Assembly: GCA_031213475.1 (NCBI GenBank)
Contig: JARUPZ010000024.1
Span: 8,869,324-8,933,323, forward strand
Source of the DNA: Nereocystis luetkeana
Lineage: Eukaryota; Sar; Phaeophyceae; Laminariales; Laminariaceae
Length of the DNA stretch: 64,000 nt
Direction: 5' to 3'
The notes beneath the pieces were generated by a model. The model was given only the letters and a program-made list of their open reading frames with translations. It was not told the DNA's origin and did not search any database. Positions 1 through 10,855 of the stretch are shown here, in pieces. The position numbers and the translations under genes were made by a program. Every line of letters begins with the position of its first letter. Position 1 is the stretch's first letter.

Positions 1-3000
1 CGCCTTTACGCCCCCTGCTTCGACCTCAACAAACTCCAGGAGAGCATTCTGGGGCAAACCCTGGGCATTCTGCAGGGGCCAAGCACAGACCTCGATGCCC
101 TGACGGTGCTCAAGACGGAAGTGAGCAACGGCCGGGCGGCAAGTTCCTTGCTCATAAGCTACAAGCACGATGGTAGTACCTTCCTGAACTACCTTCGCAT
201 CTATCCGCTTGTCGGCGACCCATTGGGCACTATCACCCACTTCTTGGGCGTCTTGCAGGTGGGAAGGCATCCATCCTTGTTGTTGTTGTTGGTGTTGCTG
301 TTGGTGTTGCCTGGGGAAGGAAAAAGGGTGTGGGTGTGTAAGCAGTTTTGTCTTACTTTTCTATCGGGAGCATAGTCAAGTCACTTGACTACCAGGTATC
401 AACTATCAACTACCAGGTACCAGGTACCTCGTAGGCGCTACAAGTCAGCGGTTTGCTCCAACTTACATCACCCATGCCAACCAAACAGGCTCGTACAGCC
501 GTTTTTTTTTTTTACTTTGTTGTACGTGATCCAGGAGAACATAGTATCTTACATACGTCAACCTGAAAAAGCCCAGGCGCGTGTGGCCAATACCATTCCC
601 ATCGTGAATGTAGTGCTGTTTCGACAACCAGCAGAAAATATGACGTTGAATTTGTGAAACAGCACTGTATTCGCGAACAGGCTGGTATCAAAAACTGCAG
701 CGAGGAGCACATAAGCGTGTTGCTCTGATAGAAGAAACCATGGGTCGCTCTCGGCTCGGCCCACACCGCGGTCAGATCATCCACGGATAACTCATCGAGA
801 CCATCTGCAGATCATCCACAGATGAATCATCTAAGTCGTGTAGATCATCACCTGCCGTTATTAGATGTTGTGCAGGATCTGTGTACTACAGATCCAACCC
901 AGGAAGCAAATCCTAGATAGTACAGGTGAATGGCTCCCACCAGGCAACATGAGCTAGACGATATAGAGCAGGGGTTTCTATTCCCTAAAAAATCAAGATA
1001 ATGTTGGGGGGCTCAATGATCTGTGGGATGATTTGTCCGACATGTCTAGTTCTCCCCCGTGCCGTATCAACCTGCTGCGAGAATTAAAGATAACATACTG
1101 TTGATTTCGCGTTCCTTTCCCCTGAAGGAGCAAGCCGAAGACCCCGGCAGCTCGACGGTAGAAAACAAGACGGAGCTACAGCAACCAGTGGCAGCTGTCA
1201 AGGCTCCCGCGATGGGGCTGCTGGATCCCTTGCGGCCCTTAGCCCGCCAATTGTCAGGAAGGAGCGAAGCGAAGTGCCGGCCAGCAATGATGACAACACC
1301 AGCGGCGATATCGCTAGCCTCTATAGCGGGTTCGTCGGTAAGGGATTTGTCGGTAGCACAAGCGATAGTTGCAAAGTCGGAGACCCGCATCCCGCGGGCA
1401 GGAAAAGAAGCCTCCACGTGCTCTTCCAAGTCGGACGTGGCTCGGGGAGGGGCTGGGTTGGGATTCGGGTTGGAGCTTGAGGCTGGCGCTACGCCGCTGG
1501 GTGGAGGGGCTAATGTTGGAAGAGGCGGGACCCCGGTGAAAGTGGAACTATTGGAAGAGGAAGGTGGTTGCGGTGGTGGTAAAGAGGAAGGGGTGGGAAA
1601 AGAGTCGGGTGTGCTCAAAGGAAAGGACGTCGTTGTGCGAACGGAGGGGAGAAGGCGAGACCAACGACCAAACGGTGGGGAAGGGGGATACGAGGGAGGG
1701 CAAGAAGGAGGAGGAGGAGAAGGAGGGTCGAGCCCGTCCCGAGAAGACGCCGAGCAGGCGGCCACGGCCACGGATTCGAAATTGTCACTGGGGGCGAAAC
1801 GCGCCGAGCGGGCTGCCGCGGCCGAGCGGCGGCGCCATCTAGAATCGCCAGATAACGCCGCAAAACTAGGGGGGCAAGGGCGACAGGAGGGAAACCTGCA
1901 GCCGAAGCGCGAGAATGCAAACGATGAGGGCGAGGAAGCAGCGAGGTCTTTCACCCCCCCCCTCGGCAATCTTTGCCGGACCCCGTCCCCCGGCAACATT
2001 TGTGGTTCAAGAACTGGCGCAGTCGGCGAGGAGGGGGTGTTGATGGACTCCCCGGGGACCTCACTAGCGGCCGGAAACTCGCTGGCAGGAAACTCTGTAG
2101 ACGGCGGGGAGTTGCTGCCCGACTCGTTCCTGGGTTGGGAGGACTTTCTCGTCGAACCGGACGATCAGCTGGAAGACCTTGAGGCTCTGCACCTGCGAAA
2201 AGGCCTCGACGATGAAGAGGTGCCCGGGGCGAAAGACCCCGGTGATGAGGGGGTGCGGAGAGGGGGTTCTCGCGCGAGGACGGGGGAGGACAACAACACC
2301 CAGCCGGGCGGGGATGTCCGGCAGCGCGCGTGCTCGGACTCCATCTTGGCCGGCGCGAGCAGCAGCAGCAGCGGCAAAGGCGGCGGCGTCGTCTTGATGG
2401 AGCGTGCGACCAGCGCTTGGCGGTTAAACTTGGATGGCAATATCGGAATGATTGGGGAAGAGAAGGGTTGTGGTACTCGACGGCAGGGAGCTTCGACCAC
2501 CCCGGGATGCGACCAGGGCTTTCGATTGCAGGGAGGCTTGGCGGGACGAAATGGTGTACGGCACCCTTTGGAGAGAGCTGAGGAGGACGGGGGCCGGAGT
2601 TGTCGAGGCGTTTCCGACAGCGCAGCGATAGTTGGTGGAGGCGTTGTTAGGGGGGTGGCCGGGGTGGGAGTTGCAGGAGAGACGGAGCTGCTGTCGGCAC
2701 CCTGGAGCGAGGGCCGTGGTGCTGTGCATGGCCAAGGCAGGCGGCAATTGTCTGAGAACTTGTCGTTGTCGGAGTTGACGGGTATGGACGTTGTGCCCGA
2801 GGTTGTTGTTTGCGGGTTACGGCAAGACGCGCCGGGAGGGGGGGCGGGGACGGCCGGGGGGGGGTTGAGATTGGCGGAGCCTGCCGGCGTCGATAGAGAT
2901 AGTATGATTGTGTGTCCGGACGGGTTTGTGGTGTGTCCTTCGATGTTGCCGGCGAGTGTAGGGGCTATAGAGCTCAACGCTGCGGGCTTAGCTGTGAGCG

Positions 3001-3557
3001 GGGCTATGAGTGGAGCTGTATGTGGAGGAGCTGCGAGCTTAGCTGTAAGCGAAGGAGCTGCGAGTGGAGCTGCATACGGAGGAGCTATGAGCGGGGCTGT
3101 ACGCGGAGCTGTGAACGGAGCCGCGGGTAGCGTCAGTACCGCGACGTTACAGTCGCTGAGCATGTTTGAGCTGCCAACAGTGAGAACGATACCGTTGTTG
3201 AACCTACCGGGGGGCAACGACACCATGGGCGCCGGTAGTTGCGGTGTCGCGGTCGAAGCGATGCCAGGCGGGTGGACTCTGACCGGTGCTGGTATTCCGG
3301 CCGGTGGGCTGGGTACGGACGCCGGTGGAACCGGAGCCGGGGCAGTGCTGCAAGAAAGCCTCGCTGGTGGTGTGGGGGGGGGCGGGGTTGGACTTGGTTT
3401 GACGGGGTCCGCGTCTGGGGGGGAGTTCCCTTTTGGAGGCGGCGGTGGTCCTCTGCTTTCGGGGGGCCAGTTTGCGTCCTGTCCCTCGGCGATGGATGCA
3501 CCCTTATTCCTGCAAACGGCGGCGGCGGGGGGGGGGGGGGGGAGTTGGGCTGTGTGA
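1..3557 (+). CDS. PAS/LOV-like sensor protein, 3' part (two exons)
   Basis: Exon 1 (1-258) is open from the first base and encodes the last ~86 residues of a PAS/LOV-like fold: a helix with LQGPSTD, then beta strands ending HFLGVLQ. In photoactive LOV domains the segment before LQGP is GRNCRF; here it reads GQTLGI, so the cysteine that forms the flavin adduct is absent. The exon stops at CAG|GTGGGA in phase 0. The best acceptor is a pyrimidine-rich CCCCTGAAG at 1119-1127, giving exon 2 (1128-3557) in the matching frame. Exon 2 encodes about 809 residues of Gly/Ala/Ser-rich, probably disordered sequence. It holds basic stretches near codons 220-270 and a degenerate Ser-Gly-Ala repeat at 2985-3125, and ends just after a run of G beside the TGA. 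The N-terminus lies outside the window; related stramenopile proteins often carry a bZIP domain before PAS, but none is visible here. The PAS call is fairly sure; the exon join is inferred from phase and splice sites. Confidence 0.62.
259..1127 (+). other. Intron of the PAS/LOV-like gene
   Basis: This stretch separates the two exons of the PAS/LOV-like gene. It opens GTGGGA and closes with a pyrimidine-rich tract and AG. It holds a TACCAGGTA cluster near 410-430 and a copy of repeat family E (770-1050). No coding sequence is seen. Confidence 0.55.
770..1050 (+). repeat. Repeat family E, copy 1
   Basis: This is one of five related ~220-bp segments. Shared marks are GATGATCTA-type words, a short hairpin (GGATCTGT, a small loop, ACAGATCC) followed by AACCCAGG, then CAACATGAGCTAGA, and an end rich in GATC. 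The hairpin is at about 873-896. The other copies are near 27655, 34035, 38290 and, inverted, 41785. It could be a SINE or a small DNA transposon; the ends are not sharp enough to decide. Confidence 0.5.
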
Positions 3558-3711
3558 TGCCGTTTGAAGGGCAGATGACGGTGCAGCAGCAACTACCGCC
3601 CAAGAACTTAGGAGGCGGAGGTGGTGGCGGCGGGAATGGCAGTAGTAGCCAAGAACTTGTATCCCGTCGACCACCGCGACACTGATTTATTTTGTACCCA
3701 TCGGGAAACCG

Positions 3712-3717
3712 AATAAA
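3712..3717 (+). terminator. Possible polyadenylation signal
   Basis: An AATAAA hexamer lies about 155 bases after the TGA of the PAS/LOV-like gene. Its position suits a 3' UTR end, but algal polyadenylation signals are loose, so this is only suggestive. Confidence 0.3.
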
Positions 3718-3719
3718 AC

Positions 3720-5440
3720 GTGCTTCAGGTAGCATCAGCGGCGGCAGCATGCCGTGGACATGTTGTTCGACCGCGCCCCACTCCTGGGTGCGGCTTAGCA
3801 TCATCCGTGGGCTTGGCCCTTGCTTGCTTGCATTGGCGGCGATGAGAAAAATATGCCATCGTCGCAGTGTCTGTTGTGCCGCTTGCTGCTAAGGAGGGTG
3901 GCAGACGAAACGAGATGCGACAAGAGGGGAGGGGCGAGGGCCGACTAACATTCTGCAGATAATGTGGGGTTTCTTGGTGCGGGGCGTTTTTTAGCGCGGA
4001 GCGTGTTTTTCGTTGTTGTGTAATTAGCCGAAATGAACAGAAAGGGATTTCGTGCCCGCAGTTTTATGATTGTAGTATTGATAGTAAGTCAGTTGCCAGC
4101 CTGGCGCCTCTCGTTGGTCGCGAGATGCGGAAGGACCCCTTGTAGAATGAGCGTCGCAGGGAAACGCCCTCCCATATATTATTATACAGTGAGTAGTGAG
4201 TGCCGTCTCTTTTTTTGCCTGCCGCATGTAGTTTTAGCTTTTCAAACAAGGTAAGGGAAAAATCCTGCTGTTTTTTTTGTTGTTCTTCTGTTTTCCGTCC
4301 TTTTGTTTTTTTGTTCAGTGAGAGAAAACTTCGCCTTACGCTATTTGTTTGGGTTATTATTGGTGGAGCCTTCGGTGTCGTTTGGAAAAAATATGCCTTT
4401 TTGGGTAGGGTATGTTGAGAAGACTGCCTGTCATTTATGTGCTGGACGTGCTTTACGGGATTGCGATACACTTGTTTAGCGTTGGCGTTTCGCGTATTAT
4501 TGCTATGCAAGGTCGACGAAAGCCGCGTTGCGCGATAGAAGTCCCACTCGTCTCACGTTGGCCTTCTGCATATTGCTGCTGTGGAGTAGCCTTTTGTGAG
4601 GTTGATCGATTGAAAAGTACCAGTCGACCAAGAAGCCCTATTCCGCGATGAGAAATCACGTTTTTTCGCGAATCTATTGTTGACCTTGCTGTCTGTCGAT
4701 TTGTTCGGGGGTTGGCGAAAAGCCTTGTCGCGCGATTGGAGTCCCAATCGTCTTCTTGCCTCGTCTACGTACGAACGTTGGGCTTTTTTTGCTGTCGTTG
4801 CCTTTCTTACGTCGACAAAAGCCCCATGGCGCGACCGGTTTTCCCTCCTCATGTTTTTTTTAGGATGATGACGGATGGTGTGATGGTCTGTGATGCCCGG
4901 CGCCAGCGCTCGGCTGTTTGATTTGTGTTGCTCCCAAAACAGCGTTAATTGTTACCAGGTACGTACTCTTAATTAGTACGTACGTCAGCCTGGCGCAAGG
5001 CCCCCACCCGGAGGAACTATATGCATTTTCCCAGCAGCAGCAAGCAGTATACATTGAATGCAATGCACAGCCAGTAGTTAGTTACTGCAGTAGCTGTTGG
5101 TACCGGCGCCGAGCTACATAGCTACAATGTTGTTAGTACTATTAATTATATTACAGCGATGGCGATATAACTCGGGGCTGTTTTCTTTACGTGGTGAGTG
5201 ACTGGCTTACCTAGTTTTTTTGTTTACTCCAGGTTGCGGGTTTTTTTGTACCTGGTATGACGAAAGCCCCGTTGCTCGACCGGTTTCTAATCCCAGCAGG
5301 TGAAGAAAGAAGGTGTACTCTGTTGCTGATTGCTGCTGCTGTTGTCGTATGCCCGACCATCTATTTTAGCTAACCCCTTTGGAACCTTGTCAGTCCAGAT
5401 ATATTATATTTCTCTAAGTTTACCTACAGCAGTAGTGTAT
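3720..5440. other. Intergenic, with a degenerate GACGAAAGCCCC repeat
   Basis: No convincing gene is seen. A degenerate unit resembling GACGAAAGCC, then GCGCGA, then AGTCCCAATCG occurs at about 4513, 4714, 4813 and 5260, so an old dispersed or tandem repeat was probably here. A run of TACGTACGTA lies near 4975. Confidence 0.4.
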
Positions 5441-5454
5441 CTAGAACCGAAATT

Positions 5455-5935
5455 AAAAACTTGTCCTGATGAAAAAAATGACAAAAAACGGTACATCAGT
5501 GATTTTTTGCCAGTTTACGTTACAAAACATGAACACCAGAAAATCGGGGTACACCAAACCCAAGTTATATTTTTAGATGACGTTTTCTGTCAAGGTATAC
5601 CGTTTTATGGTATAACATCCATGGCTGCCCATCCAAGTCGCAAAAATGACAAAAAACACGGTACATCATTGTATTTTTGCCAGTTTACGGTATACAAAAT
5701 ATTAACACCAGCACATCAGGGTACACCAATCCTAAATTAGATGCCGTTTTCTGTCAAGGTATATACCGTTTTATGGCATACCTGGTAACATCCATGTAAA
5801 TCCAACCAAGTTGCAATAATGACAAAAAAGGTACACCATCGTATTTTTGCCAGTCTATAGTACGAAAAATAAAACGAGGTGATCAGGGCACACCAAACCC
5901 AAGTTAGCTGACGTTTTATGTCAAGGATACCGTTT
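5455..5935 (+). repeat. Satellite-like tandem repeat F (three units of ~160-180 bp)
   Basis: Three head-to-tail units share AATGACAAAAAA, GGTACATCA, TTTTTGCCAGTTTACGGTA, a GGGTACACCAAACCCAAGTTA block, and CGTTTTCTGTCAAGGTATACCG. An inverted two-unit block of the same family lies at 21040-21385. The short reading frames across it come from the repeat and are not conserved between units. Confidence 0.65.
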
Positions 5936-6079
5936 TCTGGTAAAAGAGCAATGTCGGGCGTAGCTTATATAATTCCGAACAAAAACCGCGTTGATTATGA
6001 CGAGCGCATTCTTGTTCTCGTATTCGAACGAACATACCAGGTACGAGTCAAGCGTAGCTTATTATATTTCCGAAGACAT

Positions 6080-6500
6080 ATTATTATATTGTCATTGCCC
6101 TCGATGAAAGGCATTCGAGCGCTGTTCTCAGTTTGCTTGATTTTTTTTGTGAAGTCGCAGTTGGAGTTGGCGCGAGTGTGGAGACCAGTCCGCACCGGTA
6201 CAGACGGCACCTTGGCTCTATCTGCTTTTCTTCGATGGAACCAAGAACAAAAGGCTCGCGCTTCGCGCTCGCGCGCCTCATAGTAAAATATGGTTACTAT
6301 ATTACGGGACAGAGTGGTGTGCGATATGCTAGTACAGCAGTACGATAGCACGGCGAGAGCCTGACGCCCCACCCTCCAACAGCCACCAATAGGTTGTGGC
6401 TTACCTTGTCCATACGGCGGTGATGCATACGGGAAAGCACGTCTGCCGAAATATGTATATCGCAGAGTGTCCCCCCTCGCCTTTAAGAAAAGCCCACACG
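6080..6500 (+). repeat. Dispersed repeat A, copy 1
   Basis: The copy begins near CCCTCGATGAA and runs through CGAGCGCTGTTCT, GCGCTTCGCGCTCGCGCGCCTC, TATTACGGGACAG and CCATACGGCGG. The second copy is at 22270-22960, where a telomere-repeat transposon interrupts it. Copy 1 therefore shows the empty target site (near 6097-6115). It also carries ~90 bases absent from copy 2. No coding potential is seen. Confidence 0.6.
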
Positions 6501-6540
6501 GCTCAACAGTTTAAACGTGACAAGCACACCAAGACACAGA

Positions 6541-6583
6541 AAAATGTTCGAAATACTACCTGAAAAATGTTCGAAATACTACC
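6541..6583 (-). repeat. Short tandem unit at the retrotransposon 3' end
   Basis: The 20-base word AAAATGTTCGAAATACTACC occurs twice, 23 bases apart, and the endonuclease stop codon (6556-6558) falls inside the first copy. Short 3' tandem repeats are common at the ends of non-LTR elements without a poly(A) tail, so this may mark the true 3' end. Confidence 0.5.
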
Positions 6584-7797
6584 CCGAGGCGTCCCAAGCT
6601 TTCCACCGCTAAGATGGCTAGTTTGTGGCTACGCTCGTCGAAGGACACATATCCCGGACACGCGTAGTGTTGGCGCTTGCGCGCCTCGGAGGTAGAGCCA
6701 GCTGATCCATCATGATCAGCGCTGCCTCCTCGCAGGTGGACCTGCGCTTGCGGGTCTGCATGGGTGACGTCCAGCAGGATGGGTTTTTCCCTGCATTCCC
6801 TGTTAGGAGCGTCCCGAAGACCTCCTCTCCTGACAACGATGTCCATCCGCAGGTTCCGGTCTACAGTGAACGGTTCGCCGCTCTCTACTTGGTGTGGGAT
6901 TCCCAGCCGCTTCAGCGTGCGGGAGATCGCGTGAACCAACGGTTGATGCTGGTTTACCTGTGCCCCTGCTCTGGGACAGATGCGTGCGTGGCGTGCATCT
7001 ATGTCGACTGCGTCGCAGCAGGGGCACCTCACCGCCACGTGCTCCTCGATGCCCATGAAGCGCCTTCCCATGCCCACGAACTCCGCTGCTGGTATGACAC
7101 GGAGCGAGTCTGTTGGCCTCGCCCGAAGGCAAGCAGTGGCTCCTGCTCCTTGTAGACTCCTATAGCGAGCTTTGGCGAAAGCCTTGGTCTCGCTCCCCCC
7201 CAGCGGGTCGCCTGGTCCAGGTGGGCGTGTAATCTCCGGTAGCCCCTCCAGGGAGGCTGTGTGTGCAGCGCGCCGACCCTGATTCACCAGCTTGCCCAAC
7301 CTCTGTTGAGCCTTCCGGGAGTTAGTGGTCTCGGCATCATGCGCAGCCAGCATGTCGGCTTCAGGGGGCCCTGGGGCCAGGTCCCCCTCTGCACCCATGC
7401 TCCATTCCAGCCAAGATTCGGGGAATATGCCCTCCATCGCTTATTTCGTCATGCCCCACGTGTCCCGAATCTCTCGCAAGCTGTCACCGAGCTCAGCAAT
7501 GATGCTCGAATCAGGGAGACCCCTCTTTACCCTGTCTTCTAGCGGGCCCGTGAGGTCCGCTAGAACCTCCGGCAGGATGCCCACCCTGCTCCCAATAGAG
7601 GCAGACATTCGCCTCGCTTCCGTCGACGGCAGCCCTAACCCTCCTGCTCCCGTAGAAAGGCGCGCTTGGGCTTGTTGGTAGGGTTTTAGAGTCAGTTGGC
7701 TAGCCGGGCACCCCTCCTGGAAAAACGACTGTGCGTCCGCCGCTCCCGGTAGCTCTAGGATATTTTTGTAGGCCCACTGAGCCCCGTTGTCGGCCCT
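6556..7797 (-). pseudogene. Retrotransposon C-terminus: CCHC knuckle and restriction-like endonuclease
   Basis: The upstream part (7797 to 7444) reads as the linker after reverse transcriptase and includes QQAQARLSTGAGGLGLPSTE, then a TAA stop at 7441-7443. The frame reopens as 293 residues from 7437. It contains a CPCC...H...C zinc knuckle (7028 to 6973) and the endonuclease core: an RMD in the position of the family's (R/K)PD at about 6845, and LLDVTHADP at about 6780. This domain nicks the target DNA that primes reverse transcription. Two stops (7801-7803 and 7441-7443) in otherwise unbroken coding sequence show recent decay; the remaining residues look well preserved. Confidence 0.75.
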
Positions 7798-7800
7798 TCG

Positions 7801-9304
7801 TCATGCTTCGAGTGACAGCCCCGGGTCCAGAGCCCTTTCGAGGTAGCCCGTCCGCTGCCCGAGGGATTCGACGGTGATGAGGGCCGCCGCTTGCTTGTCT
7901 GGCATGATAGCGAGGGAGCGTGCAAGGCGGTCCGCGCCTCCGTCCCTCACTACCTCCATTGCTCGCCCCAGCACGTATTCATCCGAGCCGATCGGGACAC
8001 CCACCACCGTCACCCCTCCTTCGTCTGCGATGCGGACGTCAACGCTCTCCAGGAGCGTTATCTCCTCCGCCGTCGGGACGTGTCCTTTGGGTGGTAGTGC
8101 TACGGATCTTGGCGGGGTTGACCACAATGCCGATGTCGTCTAGCTCTCACCGGAGGAAGGCAAAAGCTCTAATCGTGTTGGCCGTGACCCCCATAAGGCC
8201 GAGAGATACATCGTCCATGTAGGCGAAGGCTTCCACTCCTTCTCCTTCGAACTCCAGTCGGAAGCGCTTCAGCCCCGGTCGCAACGCCAGACAGAACATT
8301 GCCGGTCCCATGGGGTCCCCTTGCTGGACACCGCTGGAGCAAGCGATCGTCCTGGTCTCCCCAGAGTCCATCCGGAAATACACGTCGGCGGGTCTTGTGC
8401 CGTAGCACTTCGCCACAAACGGCGTGAGCGCTGGAACGCAGTTGACCGCCTCTTCAAGCACCGCCGTCCGTTTAACCGAGTTGAAGGCGTTGGACCAGTC
8501 CGTTAGGACGATCCAGTTGCCCGTCTCGTGCAACGTCCTAGCCCTCAGTCCCACATGCTCCACTCCTCCGGGTACGGCGACCCCAAACTGCCTCACCTGT
8601 CGGTTGACCTCCTCCAACCGCGGCCGCCACTGTCGCATAGCCCCCGGGGTGATGAGCCGCCTCCATGCCATGCCCACGCAAACCGGCCGGCACTTTTCCC
8701 CAAAGGCAGAGAGGCTCGACTGCAAGAAGAGCTGCCAGAATTCTGGCGGGAACGCGTCCGGCTCGTCGACGATTCTCCGCCAGAAGGCTGTCATGCCCTT
8801 TCCGAACTCTTCCCGCCCGATGTCGGTGTGGATGACGGATTGCAGGTGCGCAAAGCGTTGACCGTCGTTTCCGGGGCCTGCAAGGGAACTGCGGGAGCTG
8901 ATGACGTCGAAGAGCACCTCGGAGGCGTATTCATCGTCACGGCGCCACGGAGGGGCGTTTCCATCTTCCACCTCGGTGGCGGTCGCCAACACCGCAGCCG
9001 CCGCCGCGGACACTGCGGCGCGATCTTCGGAGGGGAACTTGGCCACCAGTGTGCTCCACGTCGTTTCGTTTCCAGCTGACCGTGGCTCTGCTAGCAGGTT
9101 GCGAGCTGCCACTTTGACCCCTCCCGCGTGGCGACACGCCGACGACGCCCGTTCAAGCTTTGTCTCCTCCGAATCTTCTTGGGCGGCATCCCGTCGCCTC
9201 AGGCCCCCTCCCCTGGAGAATGCTACCAGCCATGGAAGCAGGAGCACTATATCCCCGCTCTCCACCAACGCGAACCTCTGTCGCCTCTTGATTCGGCCGT
9301 CCGG
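7801..9304 (-). pseudogene. Retrotransposon reverse transcriptase, frameshifted
   Basis: The main open part (9304 to 8147) holds the reverse transcriptase fingers and palm in order: PPEFWQLFLQSSL, RPVCVGMAWRRLI, the first catalytic Asp in LTDWSNAFN (about 8505-8480), SSGVQQGDPMGP (about 8332-8311) and FAYMDDVSLG with the catalytic YMDD at 8221-8210. The frame is lost at TGA 8147-8149. The next part, with LDDIGIVVNPAK, is in a second frame, and a third shift near 8100 restores VALPPKGHVPTAEEITLLE, which runs to TGA 7801-7803. TGA 9305-9307 and TAA 9329-9331 separate it from the upstream finger region. All core motifs survive, so this is a young pseudogene rather than a distant relic. Confidence 0.8.
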
Positions 9305-9328
9305 TCAGTGGAGCAGGGCTGGCATAAC

Positions 9329-10055
9329 TTACCATAGCTTGATCGCCCGCAGGAGCGAGTTCGGCGTCGCCGACTCTCGGTTCGGCCTGTGCTCACCCAT
9401 AGCGTGGTTGAGGATGCCGAGCACGTGAATGCTAATGCGCGCGTGTGCGCCAGCCAACTGCGGTTGAACTGTTTTCTCGGTTGCGAAACGCTGGCCCAGG
9501 TCATCCAAGGAAACGGCATCAAGTGGTGGCCCTATACCCAAGCTGTTCTGGTCCCACCCGTACCAAAGCCCCCGGCTGCGAAGGTCCTCATCACCTATGG
9601 TCCCCCCTCCCATCCTCGCGGCCCGATTACGAAGCCCCGAGTCCGCTTGGACCGCTGCCTGCAGTGCTTCCCGTCTTGGATGTTGTGCTCCGCAATTGAC
9701 TGCTGGATAGCGGAGAGGTGCCGGTGCTGCGCCTCTCGCAAGGGCCTCCACCACACAACGAGCGTGAAGCACGTGGCGCCCTTGTCCACATGGAAAGCGT
9801 ACCGTCCGGTGCCCGAGTTGTAGCGTTACACCGCAGACCCCGCACGCCACTTCCCCTGTGGTGTCGCCAAGGAAGGCCCTGGGGCGCGTCCCGTTCTCGG
9901 GTCTCCTCCCCGACGCCCTGGGAGATCCTCCGGTTGGACCCTCGTCGTTTGGAATCCCAGACCCTCTGTCATCCATGGCGGCTCCTTTCCCTCCACTTCT
10001 TTGGCTCGTCTCTCTCCCTTCTCTCCCCCCTCTTCCCCCACCATTCCGCGGCCCT
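9329..10055 (-). pseudogene. Retrotransposon segment with RING-like finger 5
   Basis: This frame matches that of the reverse transcriptase downstream. It encodes CGVCGVTLQ, a Gly/His-rich loop with HVLHARC, and a last CGAQH, spaced like a treble-clef or RING-type zinc site (about 9840-9700). The region after the finger, ending LLRAIKLW, looks like ordinary folded protein. The upstream Arg/Gly-rich part is a low-complexity minisatellite that merges into the inserted D element. Function is unknown; nucleic-acid binding or ubiquitin-type activity are both possible. Confidence 0.55.
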
Positions 10056-10330
10056 CCCGTTTCCGGTTCTCCTTTACCCTCACTATCTCTCTCCTCTCTG
10101 GTAGGTTCGCCTCCCCACTCCCTCCGCTCCCTCCTCCCCCTCCGCCCCCCCCTCGCCCCCCTCGCCCTCCACCCCCCTTGCCCTATCTGCTCCCCCCTCT
10201 CTCCCCGCTCCCTGCGCCTCCCTCGTTCTCTCCGCCTCCCTCCCTCCCCCCGCTTCCCCCGCCTCCCTCGCTCCCTCCACCCCGCCCCCCCCCTGTCCCC
10301 TCGCTTCTCTCGCCCCCCCCCCCTCCCCCC
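10056..10330. repeat. C-rich minisatellite, left of element D1
   Basis: An imperfect short tandem repeat built on CTCCCTCCG/CCCCCTCGC words. It gives spurious long frames on both strands. A similar block lies on the other side of element D1. Confidence 0.6.
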
Positions 10331-10855
10331 TATTTTATATAGGATGGGTTGGCGTCGGTTCGCAACGACACTGTAAAACATGCCGCTCACTACGTGAGCT
10401 AGACAACCAGGGTACCGTTTGTTTTTTTTGGCGGTCGCCCACAGCCGGTTGTCGAGTTAGATCATTTGTGCGAGGTAAACAACCTTTACTTCGCACAATT
10501 GGGAATGATCGTATCACGTAGTGTTCAAGGTAAGGCACCCAAGAGGCAGTTACATAGTACTCCCATTGCTGTCTCTGGAGATGCCTACACCGGAAATTAA
10601 ATCAACTCATTGAAGCTGTAGTCCATATGCAAGTCCGCCTCAAAGCGGTTCTTAGTAGGATGCAGTTCACCCTTCATGCGACTCGCCAGACACCTCACGG
10701 CGCTTCGCGCTTGGTGCAAGCAATGTCTGCCTGGTCGGTGAAAACCCGACATGCCCCGTCCAGACAATGTAGGGATGCGAGGGTCTATGGTCATAGGACT
10801 ACGGCCATGCATGAGATCGAGTACATCTCTCCTATCGAGTACACCCCATCCCCCC
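10330..10855 (+). repeat. Repeat family D, long form, copy D1
   Basis: D1 starts just after a C-tract with TATTTTATATAGG and runs through GCCGCTCACTACGTGAGC, ACCAGGGTACCG, GCGGTTCTTAGTAGGATGCA and GGCCATGCATGA. It ends GAGTACACCCC at the next C-tract. It interrupts the retrotransposon coding region. A near-identical inverted copy is D3 (44475-45000). The only frames across it are short and not shared between copies. Confidence 0.65.

Noticed and set aside
1067..1999. 310-codon - strand frame
   Set aside because: Same shadow effect over the Gly-rich + strand exon.
2165..3592. 475-codon - strand frame opposite the PAS gene tail
   Set aside because: It is a shadow of GC-rich coding sequence: Pro/Ser/Thr-rich, no domain, and the + strand joins in phase to the PAS exon.
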